Positions 51,524-61,341 are shown, counted from the stretch's first letter. The stretch is DNA of 64,000 nt from CAYMWF01 sp964394085 [NCBI: uncultured Gemmatimonadota bacterium] (GCA_964394085.1 CAYMWF010000008.1:19185-83184), one strand, 5' to 3'. A program made the numbers and translations. Notes: generated by a model from the sequence alone, not told the origin.

Positions 51524-53095
51524 TCACCTGCCTGCCGCGATCGGAGCGGGCGGGCAGTTGGAGCGCCAGCCGCCGTCGTTGAATTCGAAAACGCCTGCGT
51601 CGATTCCTTCGCCGAAGAATAAACCTCCTTCGATGCAGACGCCCAGGTCGATAGCCGGACTTCCGGCTTCAATGCTGAAGTCGCCGGAGAGAGGATCGGT
51701 GAAAAGGGGATCCCCGAATACTGAATCGGATGGGTACCAGGGATCGATATTCTCGATATAAATCTCGGGTAATCCGTAAGTATTGTAGAAAAGATTGTGA
51801 TGCCCTTCCACACCCTCTGTGCTCCCTCGAATTTCAGTCTTCCAGGCGTCGCTCGAGCTGAAGATATTGTTGAAAATCAGGTTGTCTCTCGAAATTTCAA
51901 CGGCACCCAGGTAGATCGAGTATCCGCCGTTCCTGGCCCATCCGCTCCGGTGGATCGTATTGTTGAATATAAGATTCCCCCCGATTTCACCATCCGTCAG
52001 ACCTCTGCTGTAGAAGGAAACTCCCTGGCGGGACGCTTCCATTATCGTATTTCGGAAGATTCGGTTCAGGCTGGTAGTATCCGGCCCCGTCGCGCCATCC
52101 CCAATCGACAGTGAGATTCCGTCCCCCGAGTCGCTTGCCGGGTCGCGATAGCCTCCCGGGTGGAAGATCCTGTTGCCGTAGACATCGATATCGACGGCAT
52201 TGTTGAGATAGATTCCCGTTGCACCGGTGAGGCTGACGAGGTTGTGCCGCACGACACCGTTCGAAGAGCCGTCCTTGATATCAATACCCTCCTCGTAGAC
52301 GTCGTGTATATTGTTGCGCTCGAGGAGGAATGAACTGCAGCCGCTAACGGTGACGGCCTCGTGGACCGAGCCGGCGATTCGATCTTCTTCAAGCCGGTTG
52401 GTTCCGGTAACTTCGTTTCCCGAGGCGATAAAACGCGAGCACCCGCCGTCGAAAACGATCCCGCCGTGATCCGTATCCCTGATTCGAAGATCGGCGATTT
52501 CGATATTGGTACAGGTGGTTGCCTGGAACCCGTAGCCGATGGTGATTCCCGACTGAATCGGTTCACGGTAGTGATAATCACGGCAGTTCTGCAGAACAAA
52601 GCCCCTGAATATGACGTTGCTCACGTCGTACATCCCGGCGAGACCGTGCCAGGAAGTTCCTTCCCATACTCCGACGAGCCCGGTTCCGTCCAGTACCGGA
52701 AGACTTCCGGAGCAGGGTTCTATAAGGAGTGGTCTGTCCGGGGATCCTGATTTGTTTATCCTCAGTTGTTCGTTATACGTACCGCCGAGGGCCCGGATCA
52801 CGGCACCCTCGCAATCGATCACTTCATCCAGGGCTCGTTCGAAGGTGCAGAAGGGAGCGGACGGGTCCAGTCCGTACCCGGGGTCGGTATCGCTGCAGTT
52901 TTCGCATCCGACGTAGAAGATATTCTCTTCAAGGGATGAGGACCCGCCCTGATCCGCAACGTCACGGAAAGGGGATCCCTCTTCTGCAGTGAATTCGTTC
53001 AGGGTTGTAACGGGCTGTCGACCGGCAGCGCGGGCGTCAATAACCCCGGTGCATGAAATGACCGTCAGCAATATCAGCAGTTTTTTTAAATTCAT
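51524..53095 (-). CDS. secreted parallel beta-helix protein with Cys-rich N-terminus
   Basis: This 523-residue protein has a signal peptide (MNLKKLLILLTVISCTGVID, cleavage near ARA). An N-terminal segment YVGCENCSDTDPGYGLDPSA carries a CxxC pair. A long right-handed beta-helix follows (IRALGGTYNEQLRINKSGSP, GIVFDGGCSRFIASGNEVTG, GIDIKDGSSNGVVRHNLVS, NRIFRNTIMEAS). The C-terminus ends SIEAGSPAIDLGVCIEGGLF, a common closing block of these proteins. It is probably secreted or surface-bound; any lyase activity is unproven. AAAGG five bases before the ATG at 53095 supports the start. Confidence 0.85.
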   Translation of the reverse strand: MNLKKLLILLTVISCTGVIDARAAGRQPVTTLNEFTAEEGSPFRDVADQGGSSSLEENIFYVGCENCSDTDPGYGLDPSAPFCTFERALDEVIDCEGAVIRALGGTYNEQLRINKSGSPDRPLLIEPCSGSLPVLDGTGLVGVWEGTSWHGLAGMYDVSNVIFRGFVLQNCRDYHYREPIQSGITIGYGFQATTCTNIEIADLRIRDTDHGGIVFDGGCSRFIASGNEVTGTNRLEEDRIAGSVHEAVTVSGCSSFLLERNNIHDVYEEGIDIKDGSSNGVVRHNLVSLTGATGIYLNNAVDIDVYGNRIFHPGGYRDPASDSGDGISLSIGDGATGPDTTSLNRIFRNTIMEASRQGVSFYSRGLTDGEIGGNLIFNNTIHRSGWARNGGYSIYLGAVEISRDNLIFNNIFSSSDAWKTEIRGSTEGVEGHHNLFYNTYGLPEIYIENIDPWYPSDSVFGDPLFTDPLSGDFSIEAGSPAIDLGVCIEGGLFFGEGIDAGVFEFNDGGWRSNCPPAPIAAGR

Positions 53096-53607
53096 ATCAG
53101 CCTTTTCCCGGGCGGTTTCTGCTAAAACAAACCGTCCTCATTACGGAAAAGCATGATCCGTACCGAAAACAGGCGTGGAGGACTGCTGCCGTAACTTGTT
53201 GTCTTCATGGAGATTAACGCGAATCAACGATGCCCGGAATCCGGATGGATTAGCAACCTGTCCACGTTTTGCAATGAACGTGCGTATTTGCGGTAAGATG
53301 CCATTGATCCGTGTCTGCCCTCAAATCTTCTTCCTCCGTCAAAACCCGCCGGGGTCTTTCCAACCGACGCAGAGTCTGAAACTGTGACCCTTGAGTGGTC
53401 ATCCGTTAACATTTCCGGATTGAAAACACCGACCGGTATTCGCACCCGATATTTTGAAAGGATATATTTCATGCAGTTACGGCCCATCCAGAGGTGCGTT
53501 CGCTTGATATAAGATGGCATGATACCTGCTGTTTCCTGGAGGTTTCTTGCGAATCACAAGGTTGCCCGCCGGTTTGATAACCGGTGTTTTACGTAGGAGA
53601 ATGAAAA
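53096..53607. other. divergent intergenic region
   Basis: Nothing gene-like is seen between the beta-helix gene (minus) and recQ (plus). It should hold both promoters, but no near-consensus pair was found by eye. No repeats match other parts of the window. Confidence 0.45.
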
Positions 53608-55434
53608 ATGGTTAACGATGCCGACATGAACAGTGAAATCAGAAACATCCTGAAAAAGTTCTGGGGTTTCGACAGGCTGCGCCCGCTGCAGGATGAAGCG
53701 ATGGCGCTTGTTTTCGACAAACAGGATTCTCTCGTCGTTCTTCCCACCGGGGGGGGGAAATCTCTTTGTTTCCAGGTTCCGGCAATGCTTATGCCGGGGT
53801 TGACGGTAGTAGTCTCGCCCTTGATTTCATTGATGAACGACCAGGTGGAGGCTCTCATCCAGAACGGCATCCCGGCGGCCAGGCTCGACAGTACCTTGTC
53901 GGCCGAAGAGAAAAAATCGGTATACGCCCGATTGATCGGGAAAGAACTCAAACTTCTGTATCTTTCGCCGGAGCGACTGGTTTCGTCCGACTTCATGGAA
54001 TTACTGCGAAGCGTGGGAAAGCTGTCGTCCATCGTCGTCGATGAAGCCCATTGCGTGAGCATGTGGGGGCACGATTTCCGTCCTGAATACGGCAGACTCG
54101 GCATCCTGAAAGATGAATTCGACGATATCGCCATCCATGCATATACCGCCACCGCTACGAAACAAGTCCGGGAAGACATCATCAGGCAGCTGAAACTGAA
54201 AGAGCCCGGGATGATTGTCGGGTCGTTCGATCGGCCCAACCTGGTCTATACCGTGAAAAGGAGGGCGAACATTTTCAACCAGGTCAGTGAAATTCTCGAC
54301 CGCTATAAAGGGGAGTCAGGGATAATATACTGCTTGAGGAGGGCTGACGTGGATAAATTATGTCTGGCTCTGCGTGGAAAGGGATACAACGCTGTTCCAT
54401 ACCATGCCGGCATGACTGCCGTAGAACGGAAACATAACCAGGAAGTTTTCTTCCAGGAGAAGGCGGATATCGTCGTCGCCACGATCGCGTTCGGGATGGG
54501 CATCGACAAGTCGAATGTACGGTATGTGATTCATGCAGGCATGCCGAAATCTCTCGAACATTACCAGCAGGAAAGCGGGCGGGCCGGCCGCGACGGGTTG
54601 GAGGCGGAGTGTGTACTCTTTTATTCCGGCGGGGACTACGGGGTATGGAAAAGCATACACAAAGGAGCCGATCCCGAGACGGGCAGAATCACCGAAACCA
54701 AACTGAAAGCGATGTACCGCTATTGCACCGGGGTGTCGTGCAGACGTAAAACGATTCTATCCTACTTCGGCCAGTCATACTCGAAGGGGAGGTGCGGCGG
54801 TTGCGATGTCTGCCTCGATAAAATCGATTTGTTCAAGGATTCGCTCAAGATCTCGCGAAAAATTCTTTCGTGTATAAAGAATCTTCGGGAGAAATACGGG
54901 GGGAATTATATTTCTTCGATCCTGGCAGGTACCATGACGGAACGGATCCATGAAAACGGTCACGACGCCATAGAAGATTATGCCTTGCTGTTTTTCACTA
55001 CGAAGGGGGGGATCCGCGACTGGATCGAACAGTTGGCGGAACAGGGATTTATCCGCAAACACGGCAGATACAACATTTTAAAACTGACTGATAGCGGCCA
55101 TGAATTTCTTAATGGGAAAGGGGTTCCCCGCCTTCTTGAGCCCGCGCGGAACAACAGAAGAAAGGCCGCTATCATCTGGGATTCATGGGACGGGGTCGAT
55201 AAAGACCTGTTCCAATCGTTACGCTCACTGAGACGTGAAATCGCCGTTCGTAAAGGTCTGCCCGCTTATATTGTGTTCGATGATGCCGCGCTTAGAGATA
55301 TGGCGAGGAAAAAGCCATCGTCACCGGATGAATTTCTCGAAGTCAGGGGAGTCGGGGAGAAAAAGAACAGGCAGTACAGCGAGCTCTTTCTCGAAACCAT
55401 CAGCGCCCATCATGATCGGTCGAGGCATGGATAG
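53608..55434 (+). CDS. recQ: ATP-dependent DNA helicase RecQ
   Basis: This 608-residue cytoplasmic SF2 helicase unwinds DNA 3'-5' in recombination and repair. It opens with ILKKFWGFDRLRPLQDEAM and Walker A VVLPTGGGKSLCFQVPA, then VVSPLISLMNDQVE, the DEAH box IVVDEAHCVSMWGHDFRPEY, TATATKQVREDI, ATIAFGMGIDKSNVRYVIH and QESGRAGRDG. The Zn ligands are seen in YCTGVSCRRKTILSYFGQ and CGGCDVCLD. A winged-helix RQC domain and a C-terminal HRDC domain (LRREIAVRKGLPAYIVFDDA) follow, giving the full architecture. GGAGA precedes the ATG at 53608. Confidence 0.96.
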   Translation: MVNDADMNSEIRNILKKFWGFDRLRPLQDEAMALVFDKQDSLVVLPTGGGKSLCFQVPAMLMPGLTVVVSPLISLMNDQVEALIQNGIPAARLDSTLSAEEKKSVYARLIGKELKLLYLSPERLVSSDFMELLRSVGKLSSIVVDEAHCVSMWGHDFRPEYGRLGILKDEFDDIAIHAYTATATKQVREDIIRQLKLKEPGMIVGSFDRPNLVYTVKRRANIFNQVSEILDRYKGESGIIYCLRRADVDKLCLALRGKGYNAVPYHAGMTAVERKHNQEVFFQEKADIVVATIAFGMGIDKSNVRYVIHAGMPKSLEHYQQESGRAGRDGLEAECVLFYSGGDYGVWKSIHKGADPETGRITETKLKAMYRYCTGVSCRRKTILSYFGQSYSKGRCGGCDVCLDKIDLFKDSLKISRKILSCIKNLREKYGGNYISSILAGTMTERIHENGHDAIEDYALLFFTTKGGIRDWIEQLAEQGFIRKHGRYNILKLTDSGHEFLNGKGVPRLLEPARNNRRKAAIIWDSWDGVDKDLFQSLRSLRREIAVRKGLPAYIVFDDAALRDMARKKPSSPDEFLEVRGVGEKKNRQYSELFLETISAHHDRSRHG

Positions 55435-55468
55435 AATGGAGCGAATGCCCGGAGGACAATGTGTCAGT

Positions 55469-56389
55469 TCAGACAAGCGGAGGAGTGTCGGGGAGAGGCT
55501 TGTTGGGTGTCGGAAGCATTTCGGCTAAACATCTCCAGGCTTTTTCGAAGGCGTCGACATTCCCGTCGCACGAACCGACCGGGATCGCCTCCCCGACCGA
55601 GATGCTGACACCCGCCGGTGACATCAGTCTCTGATGTACCGGGAAAACTTTGTCGCTCCCCGAAAGGGCGATGGGAACTATCTGGATTTCTTCCGATGAC
55701 GCGTAGCGGCTGGCCGCCTTGATGAACGGTCCCAACCTGCCGTTTCTGGAGCGGGTTCCCTCGGCGTACAGCACGACCAGCAGTCCTTCCGCCATGAGCC
55801 TGCCGGCCCGGTTTACCGTCTCGAGAGCGATACGGGCGGCTTCGAGCGGCGCGAGCCCCTTGATATCATGTCCTTTTCGCGCTGATTGAGCGGTTTTGAG
55901 TGTATTCAAGCTGATCGCCGCCAGTCGCCGGAAAGGGTCGTCATACACTTTGGGACCGGCAACGAATAAAAGTCTGCCCGTCTTCTGTTGCCCGTCGAAA
56001 CTCGAAAGGAGGAAGTCGGTAATTTGACTGTCGGCGTACGAAAGGTGATTCGAGAGTAGAAGACACGGTCCTTTTGCGGATGCGTCAGCAAGTCGATCAA
56101 GACCCGATACTTCCTTTTTTACTATAAATTCTTCCAGAAATACCCAACCGAGCTTTCGGCCCGTCTGATTCGCAGGATAGAAATCGTAGTTATCCCCCGC
56201 TGTGCGATAAGATTCCATAACCCCTTCGAGCTCTTCATCACCTGAATCGTCAAGCGTTTTTCGAAAACTCGATATGGTCCTTTCCAGAAGCTCCCCGGGA
56301 GCCTTGATGTGCTGTTCGAGCCATTCCGGTAGAAATGCCCTGAGTTCCCGGGCAGTCAGTCTTGCCACGTTCTCTATTGAAGGATCCAT
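55469..56389 (-). CDS. 1-acyl-sn-glycerol-3-phosphate acyltransferase-like protein (PlsC family)
   Basis: This 306-residue protein has an N-terminal helical region and a PlsC/LPLAT catalytic domain. LLLSNHLSYADSQITDFLL carries the HX4D motif, KVYDDPFRRLAAISLNTLK follows, and VVLYAEGTRSRNGRLGPFIKAASR carries EGTRS. VPIALSGSDKVFP is the fourth block. It likely acylates a lysophospholipid or related glycerolipid. The ATG at 56389 has GGAG seven bases upstream; the frame continues six codons further. It is convergent with recQ (34 bp gap). The LPLAT protein at 27143 belongs to a different branch of the superfamily. Confidence 0.88.
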   Translation of the reverse strand: MDPSIENVARLTARELRAFLPEWLEQHIKAPGELLERTISSFRKTLDDSGDEELEGVMESYRTAGDNYDFYPANQTGRKLGWVFLEEFIVKKEVSGLDRLADASAKGPCLLLSNHLSYADSQITDFLLSSFDGQQKTGRLLFVAGPKVYDDPFRRLAAISLNTLKTAQSARKGHDIKGLAPLEAARIALETVNRAGRLMAEGLLVVLYAEGTRSRNGRLGPFIKAASRYASSEEIQIVPIALSGSDKVFPVHQRLMSPAGVSISVGEAIPVGSCDGNVDAFEKAWRCLAEMLPTPNKPLPDTPPLV

Positions 56390-56686
56390 GTTTTTTCTCC
56401 GGACCAACCTGTTCAGAAGGATTTGTTTGTTCTTACCGCCGAACCGCTACGAGAGCGGAACAGCCCAAGTTCGACACAACCGCAAGCGAGAGGGGTATCC
56501 GCCACTTCCCGCTTATTTCCCGGTGCGGTTCCGGAGTTCCGAGTATATAGGATATGCCCTCATCCTGAAGCTAAAAATCTTTTTCAACCGGGCCTGCTCA
56601 TCATTTCCTTTGCCATCTCCGGGAAATTATCTCAAAATGTATCTTCTATGATCCCACGGGGGACGGGTGCGCCTCAAGGAGAATAA
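56390..56686. other. divergent intergenic region
   Basis: About 300 bp between the acyltransferase and the membrane sulfatase gene. No gene, repeat or convincing promoter pair was recognised. Confidence 0.4.
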
Positions 56687-58696
56687 ATGACCTCAGTTAA
56701 AAGATTTATTCATCTTCTAGGGCTGAACCTGGGCTTCTGCATTCTGGCCCTGTCTCTATTCCAGGCGACCGAATTCTTATTTACGAAGCAGTTTTCCATC
56801 TCGGTATTCCTCGGGAAATCCCCGTGGCTCCTCGGTATCATGGTCCTGTCTTACATTTTCCTCGGATCGACTCTGGGCATCCTTTTCAGTCTATCCGCAA
56901 CCGTACTTGGAGCAATCAGGAAAAAGAGCTCAACCTACTCCGAAAATTTTTCGATCGCCCTTGCCTTCGGGCTGACAGTTTTGATCAGCCTGCTCCTCTT
57001 CCGCTGGGTTGACATCCCCATTTGCACCAACTTCTTTTCCAATTCATTCAAGATGAGAGGGCTTCTCCTCTTACCCATTCTCTTGTCGGCCGTCTGGCTT
57101 TATAGATTGCTGTTTGTCTTTTTCGGGAACAGGCAATCAGGACGAGTATTAAAAAATCTGACAAAATCGACCAAACCCGTCGCATTTATTTTGCCGTTCA
57201 TCCTTCCCGTTCTTCTTTCCATCGCCGTTATGAACGTCACTTCTGTCAGGAGCGGCCAGGCCCTGTCCCGGATGGATATCATCTCCAAGGATCCCACACA
57301 GAGAAAAGGCGAAGAAACATCCACACTCCTCGAGGCGCTTCCGCAAGCAGAAAACGATACCGCGGAACCGCCCAATCTTATATTGATAACCATAGATACT
57401 CTGCGGGCCGATCACCTGCATCTCTACGGATATGAAAGAATCCAAACGCCCAATATCGACGGGCTGGGTAAAGAAGGAGCGGTTTTTTTAAACACTATCA
57501 CCCAGTCTTCAGTAACTCTTCCCTCACACTCGTCGCTCCTTACCGCAAGAATTCCTCCCAATCACGGTGTCCGTAACGGCAGCTCCTACTATCTTGGCTC
57601 TGATGAAGTCACGCTTCAGAGACTTCTCGGAGCCCGGGGATACCGAACCGCCGCCTTCGTAAGCGCCGAACCCCTGAATTATCATTTTGGAGTCAGCCAG
57701 GGCTTCTCATTATATGATGACCGTTTCGTTTCGTTTTTATCCAGTTATTTGTGGAGGATTCGAAAAGGATTCAACTTCTTTTCACTCGGTGCAACAATAA
57801 AAGGATTGATTCCCTCAGGCAAAGCGGTTCCTGAGAGAAGGTGTGATAAAACTATCGAAATAGCTAAAAACTGGCTTGAAAAGAACGATGGAACCGCTTC
57901 GCCGTTTTTCGTATGGATTCATCTTTTCGATGTGCACCATCCTTATTCGCCGCCGCCGCCTTTCGATGAGATGTATCAGACTCCCGTGACTCCTGAGTCA
58001 AGGCGGGATATAACCGGGATGCCGGTTTCACGACAGATCGATCTTTATGACGGGGAAATTTCTTTCGTGGACAGTGAACTGGGTAAATTGTTCGCCTGGC
58101 TCAAATCGCGGGATTTATTCGATAACACCCTGAAGGTGATCACATCCGATCACGGCGAGAGTTTCGAAAAGGATTATCTTTACAATCATGCGAAGCGACT
58201 TTTCGAATCGATTGTCCGCGTGCCGCTGATCTTCCATTATCCCCGTCTGATTCCTGAACCCGTAATGGTGGAGCGGCAGGTCCGTCTGATCGACGTCACT
58301 CCCACCATTCTCGAATTGCTGGGTTTCGGAATATCGTCCTCGTTTGACGGCGTCTCCCTCGCGCCGTTCATGTTTGGCCGGGAACCGCAGGATTTTCCCA
58401 GGTATGCCACTTCTGAAACGGACCAGAGCAGGAAAAACAACCTTGTTTCCCTGCGAACGGAGGAGTGGAAAATGGTTTACGGGATTGAAAACCCCGAAAG
58501 GGCGTTGTACCGGTTGGACCTCGATCCTGAAGAGGAAAACAACCAGTTTCAGAAGGCGGCGGACTCCCCCGGAGACAAGATGGAAGAAATCATAAAGAAG
58601 TATGTTGAGGGAGGAAAAGAATTCTCCGGAGTCAACCGTCTGGAGCTGTCCGTCGAATTCAGAGAAAAGCTGAGGGCTCTAGGGTATGTCGAGTAG
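56687..58696 (+). CDS. membrane-anchored sulfatase-fold protein
   Basis: This 669-residue protein has about five transmembrane helices in residues 1-185 and a periplasmic catalytic domain after about residue 225. LILITIDTLRADHLHLYGY binds metal, and ITQSSVTLPSHSSLLTARIP places Thr277 at the nucleophile position (T-L-P-S-H). IHLFDVHHPYSPPPPFDEM, VITSDHGESFEKDYLYNHAKRLFESIVRVPL and LRTEEWKMVYGIENPERALYRLDLDPEEE complete the family pattern. The topology recalls lipoteichoic-acid-synthase-like or surface-phosphotransferase enzymes, which use Thr as nucleophile. AAGGAG five bases before the ATG at 56687 fixes the start. Confidence 0.87.
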   Translation: MTSVKRFIHLLGLNLGFCILALSLFQATEFLFTKQFSISVFLGKSPWLLGIMVLSYIFLGSTLGILFSLSATVLGAIRKKSSTYSENFSIALAFGLTVLISLLLFRWVDIPICTNFFSNSFKMRGLLLLPILLSAVWLYRLLFVFFGNRQSGRVLKNLTKSTKPVAFILPFILPVLLSIAVMNVTSVRSGQALSRMDIISKDPTQRKGEETSTLLEALPQAENDTAEPPNLILITIDTLRADHLHLYGYERIQTPNIDGLGKEGAVFLNTITQSSVTLPSHSSLLTARIPPNHGVRNGSSYYLGSDEVTLQRLLGARGYRTAAFVSAEPLNYHFGVSQGFSLYDDRFVSFLSSYLWRIRKGFNFFSLGATIKGLIPSGKAVPERRCDKTIEIAKNWLEKNDGTASPFFVWIHLFDVHHPYSPPPPFDEMYQTPVTPESRRDITGMPVSRQIDLYDGEISFVDSELGKLFAWLKSRDLFDNTLKVITSDHGESFEKDYLYNHAKRLFESIVRVPLIFHYPRLIPEPVMVERQVRLIDVTPTILELLGFGISSSFDGVSLAPFMFGREPQDFPRYATSETDQSRKNNLVSLRTEEWKMVYGIENPERALYRLDLDPEEENNQFQKAADSPGDKMEEIIKKYVEGGKEFSGVNRLELSVEFREKLRALGYVE

Positions 58697-58725
58697 GTTG
58701 TCTCCCGGAACCGGACCCAGTTATA

Positions 58726-59913
58726 TCATTTTTCGCGTCGGGGTACGTGGTTGATTCCCGCCCCACCCGCCAGATTGAAACACCATAATCGCGGTTCGCA
58801 CTCGAACCTCGAAATGTAGTTTCCGCGAACATACTCGGCGAAACCACCCAACCGGTCATCCCTGAGCAGGTTGAGGATACAACCGCCGAATCCGCCGCCT
58901 ATCAGCCTTCCTCCGGCGCAACCATCCCACGAGACCGATGTCTCAATGAGGAAATCGAGTTCGGGAGAGCTGACTTCGTACAAATCCCTCAGGCTCTCGT
59001 GCGATTGCAGCAGCAGCCTTCCCACTTCCAGGGGAGCACTTTCGGAAATTGCTTTTTCGACTCTTAAGACCCGCCTGTTTTCTTCCAGATAATGCCTCAG
59101 TCTGCGGGCCGTCCTCCCCTCGCCGGTCCCGGCCAATTCTTCGACATGTTCCCGTGTGACGTCCCGGAAATGCCGAACCTCCGGGTGCGCCTTCCTTACC
59201 AGGCAGAGACCTTCCGCGCACTCCTCAACACGGTCCCGGTATGCACTTCCAGCCAGTTGCCGGGATACGCCGCTGTCGACTACGACCCATGTCCAGCCGG
59301 AAAGACCGGACGAAACGTAACGGTGTGAAAGGGTTCTGAAATCGATGATCAGAAGCTTGCCCTCCCGGGAGAACTGGGATGCGTATTGATCGAGGAGCCC
59401 GCTCGGAAGTCCCAGGTACTCCTTTTCGATTCTACTGCAAAGTCTGATGAGGGTTATATCATCCATACGCGAGTTATAAAGAGCCCTTAATCCGTTGAGA
59501 AGAGCTACCTCCAGGGCGGCCGAGGAGGAGACTCCCGCACCGGTCGGCACATTTCCGGTTATCAACCCGTCGAAACCCCGGGTGGGGTTGAAATATTCCT
59601 CGATCAACTCGGAAGCACCCAGAATGTATCTTTGCCAGCTCGTTTTCGGTTCGAGTCCGCCGCTTAATCTGAATGAGATTTCGTCGTTGAAATCGAGGCT
59701 GTGCACGTTCACGGTTTCGTCTTTGCGGAGCCGCAATGCCGCTATGATCCAGCGATCGATTGCCGCGGGCAGAGCGAGCCCTTCGTTGTAATCAGTATGC
59801 CCTCCAATCACATTTATGCGACCCGGCGCATATGCCAGCAGATCCGGCTGTACAGCGAATCGAGCGGCAAAGCCCCGGCGTGCTTTTTCCAGCAGCTCCT
59901 GCAGGTCAGACAT
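58726..59913 (-). CDS. galK: galactokinase
   Basis: This 395-residue GHMP kinase phosphorylates galactose at C1 (Leloir pathway). The sugar-binding signature is LLAYAPGRINVIGGHTDYNE, in which the usual EHTDYN has Gly in place of Glu. The ATP-binding motif is GNVPTGAGVSSSAALEVALL, and GGRLIGGGFGGCILNLLR is the third motif. The ATG at 59913 follows directly after the TGA stop of the GH1 gene, with no gap, so translation is probably coupled. It is the last gene of the GH36-GH1-galK operon and is convergent with the membrane sulfatase gene (29 bp). Confidence 0.92.
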   Translation of the reverse strand: MSDLQELLEKARRGFAARFAVQPDLLAYAPGRINVIGGHTDYNEGLALPAAIDRWIIAALRLRKDETVNVHSLDFNDEISFRLSGGLEPKTSWQRYILGASELIEEYFNPTRGFDGLITGNVPTGAGVSSSAALEVALLNGLRALYNSRMDDITLIRLCSRIEKEYLGLPSGLLDQYASQFSREGKLLIIDFRTLSHRYVSSGLSGWTWVVVDSGVSRQLAGSAYRDRVEECAEGLCLVRKAHPEVRHFRDVTREHVEELAGTGEGRTARRLRHYLEENRRVLRVEKAISESAPLEVGRLLLQSHESLRDLYEVSSPELDFLIETSVSWDGCAGGRLIGGGFGGCILNLLRDDRLGGFAEYVRGNYISRFECEPRLWCFNLAGGAGINHVPRREK

Positions 59914-61341
59914 TCAGCTGCTCCATGTTCCGGATCCGTCGGATCCTCTTTTAACAGCCTCGATAAATACTTTCGAGCCCTCTCGAAGCTTGCGCTCCTG
60001 TGTTTCGGGATTGAAAGCATAGAGTCCGAATTTCTGATCGTAACCTTCCGCCCATTCGAAGTTGTCCATGAGAGACCAGTAGAAATATCCCCTGACGTCC
60101 GCACCCGCGGCGATCGCCCGGGACATGGCGCAGAGATACCTGGAGATGAATTGCCCGCGCCGATCGTCCAGGGAATCCGATATGCCGTTCTCCGTGATGT
60201 AGACAGGCAGACCGAGCTTTACAGCCTCGCCGATTGCCCTGAAGAAACCTTCCGGATAAATCGCATACGGCATGTCCGTTTTCGTTTCGTTTGGACGCAC
60301 TTGCCAGGTGATCGGTTCCCCGGGTTTTAAAACGAATCGGATATTCGCATGGGAATAGTAGTTCAGTCCGATAAAATCTCCCGCTCCTTTTACCTCAGGA
60401 TCATGTTTCTCGAAGTTCAGCAGACCGGGGATTTTCAACCTGAAAATGCCGGTCGAGAGGTATTCCATTATGGCGCGGTTGTATACGCGGTCCAGAAGTC
60501 TGGCCGAAATCCAGTCGGGGAGGTACCAGCGACGATACGGATCGAACTGGAAAATGTTCTTTACTATGCCTATTTTCGCACTGTCGCCTCCGGGAAGCGA
60601 CTTGAGCGACTCGTATATTTTTCCGTGGGCCAGGAGGAGGTTCCTCATGACCGCAGCAGTGAGTTCGAGGTTTTTTTCGCCGGGAGGAAAGTCGCCGAGA
60701 TAGTACCCCATTGTGGCGAAAACACCGGGCTCGTTTATGGTGCACCACATCTTCACTTTATCCTGGTATTCGGTGAAGGCCCGTTCGCAGAACCTTATGA
60801 AAAGATCCAGGTTTTCTTCTTTTTCGAAAGCTCCCAGATCTTGAAACCATTGCGGATGCGTGAAATGGTGCAGAGTCACGACCGGCTCTATCCCTTCCGA
60901 AAGAAGGGTGCCTATTTTTTCATGGTAATGCCTGAATGCGTTTTTATCGAACTCGCCCCTGTTCGGCTCGAGTTTGCTCCATTCGATTGAGAAACGGTAA
61001 GCTCCGACGCCCAGGTCCTTTATCAGCTGGATATCCTCTTCATACCGGTTCCAGTGATCACAGGCATCACCCGCTTTTTGACCACCCTGGATACGGAAGT
61101 TGCCGTCCGGATCCTTCTGTTCCTCCCAGCGGCTCCAGTTGTTGTTCGTGCACCCGCCTTCCACCTGGTGAGCGGCGGATGCAACCCCCCAGAGAAAGTC
61201 GTCGCTGAAACCCGTGGCGGAGGTGTCGATTCCCGACCAGTCCCACCGGAGTTCGGGATACCGTGAACTCCAGATAAGGCATGGAATCACCCATGCCACA
61301 ATGAACAGAATAAACAGGATAAGGATGATCGAACCCATCAT
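59914..61341 (-). CDS. GH1 beta-glycosidase with N-terminal membrane anchor
   Basis: This 475-residue protein carries a GH1 catalytic domain. FLWGVASAAHQVEGG, RFSIEWSKLEPNRGEFD and LHHFTHPQWF are conserved; the acid/base is Glu in CTINEPGVFATMGYY (about residue 203) and the nucleophile is Glu in YITENGISDSLDDRR (about residue 384). Residues 3-24 form a hydrophobic helix (GSIILILFILFIVAWVIPCL) with no clear cleavage site, so the enzyme is probably tethered to the inner membrane, unusual for GH1. It overlaps the GH36 stop by four bases (ATGA) and abuts galK. Confidence 0.93.
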   Translation of the reverse strand: MMGSIILILFILFIVAWVIPCLIWSSRYPELRWDWSGIDTSATGFSDDFLWGVASAAHQVEGGCTNNNWSRWEEQKDPDGNFRIQGGQKAGDACDHWNRYEEDIQLIKDLGVGAYRFSIEWSKLEPNRGEFDKNAFRHYHEKIGTLLSEGIEPVVTLHHFTHPQWFQDLGAFEKEENLDLFIRFCERAFTEYQDKVKMWCTINEPGVFATMGYYLGDFPPGEKNLELTAAVMRNLLLAHGKIYESLKSLPGGDSAKIGIVKNIFQFDPYRRWYLPDWISARLLDRVYNRAIMEYLSTGIFRLKIPGLLNFEKHDPEVKGAGDFIGLNYYSHANIRFVLKPGEPITWQVRPNETKTDMPYAIYPEGFFRAIGEAVKLGLPVYITENGISDSLDDRRGQFISRYLCAMSRAIAAGADVRGYFYWSLMDNFEWAEGYDQKFGLYAFNPETQERKLREGSKVFIEAVKRGSDGSGTWSS

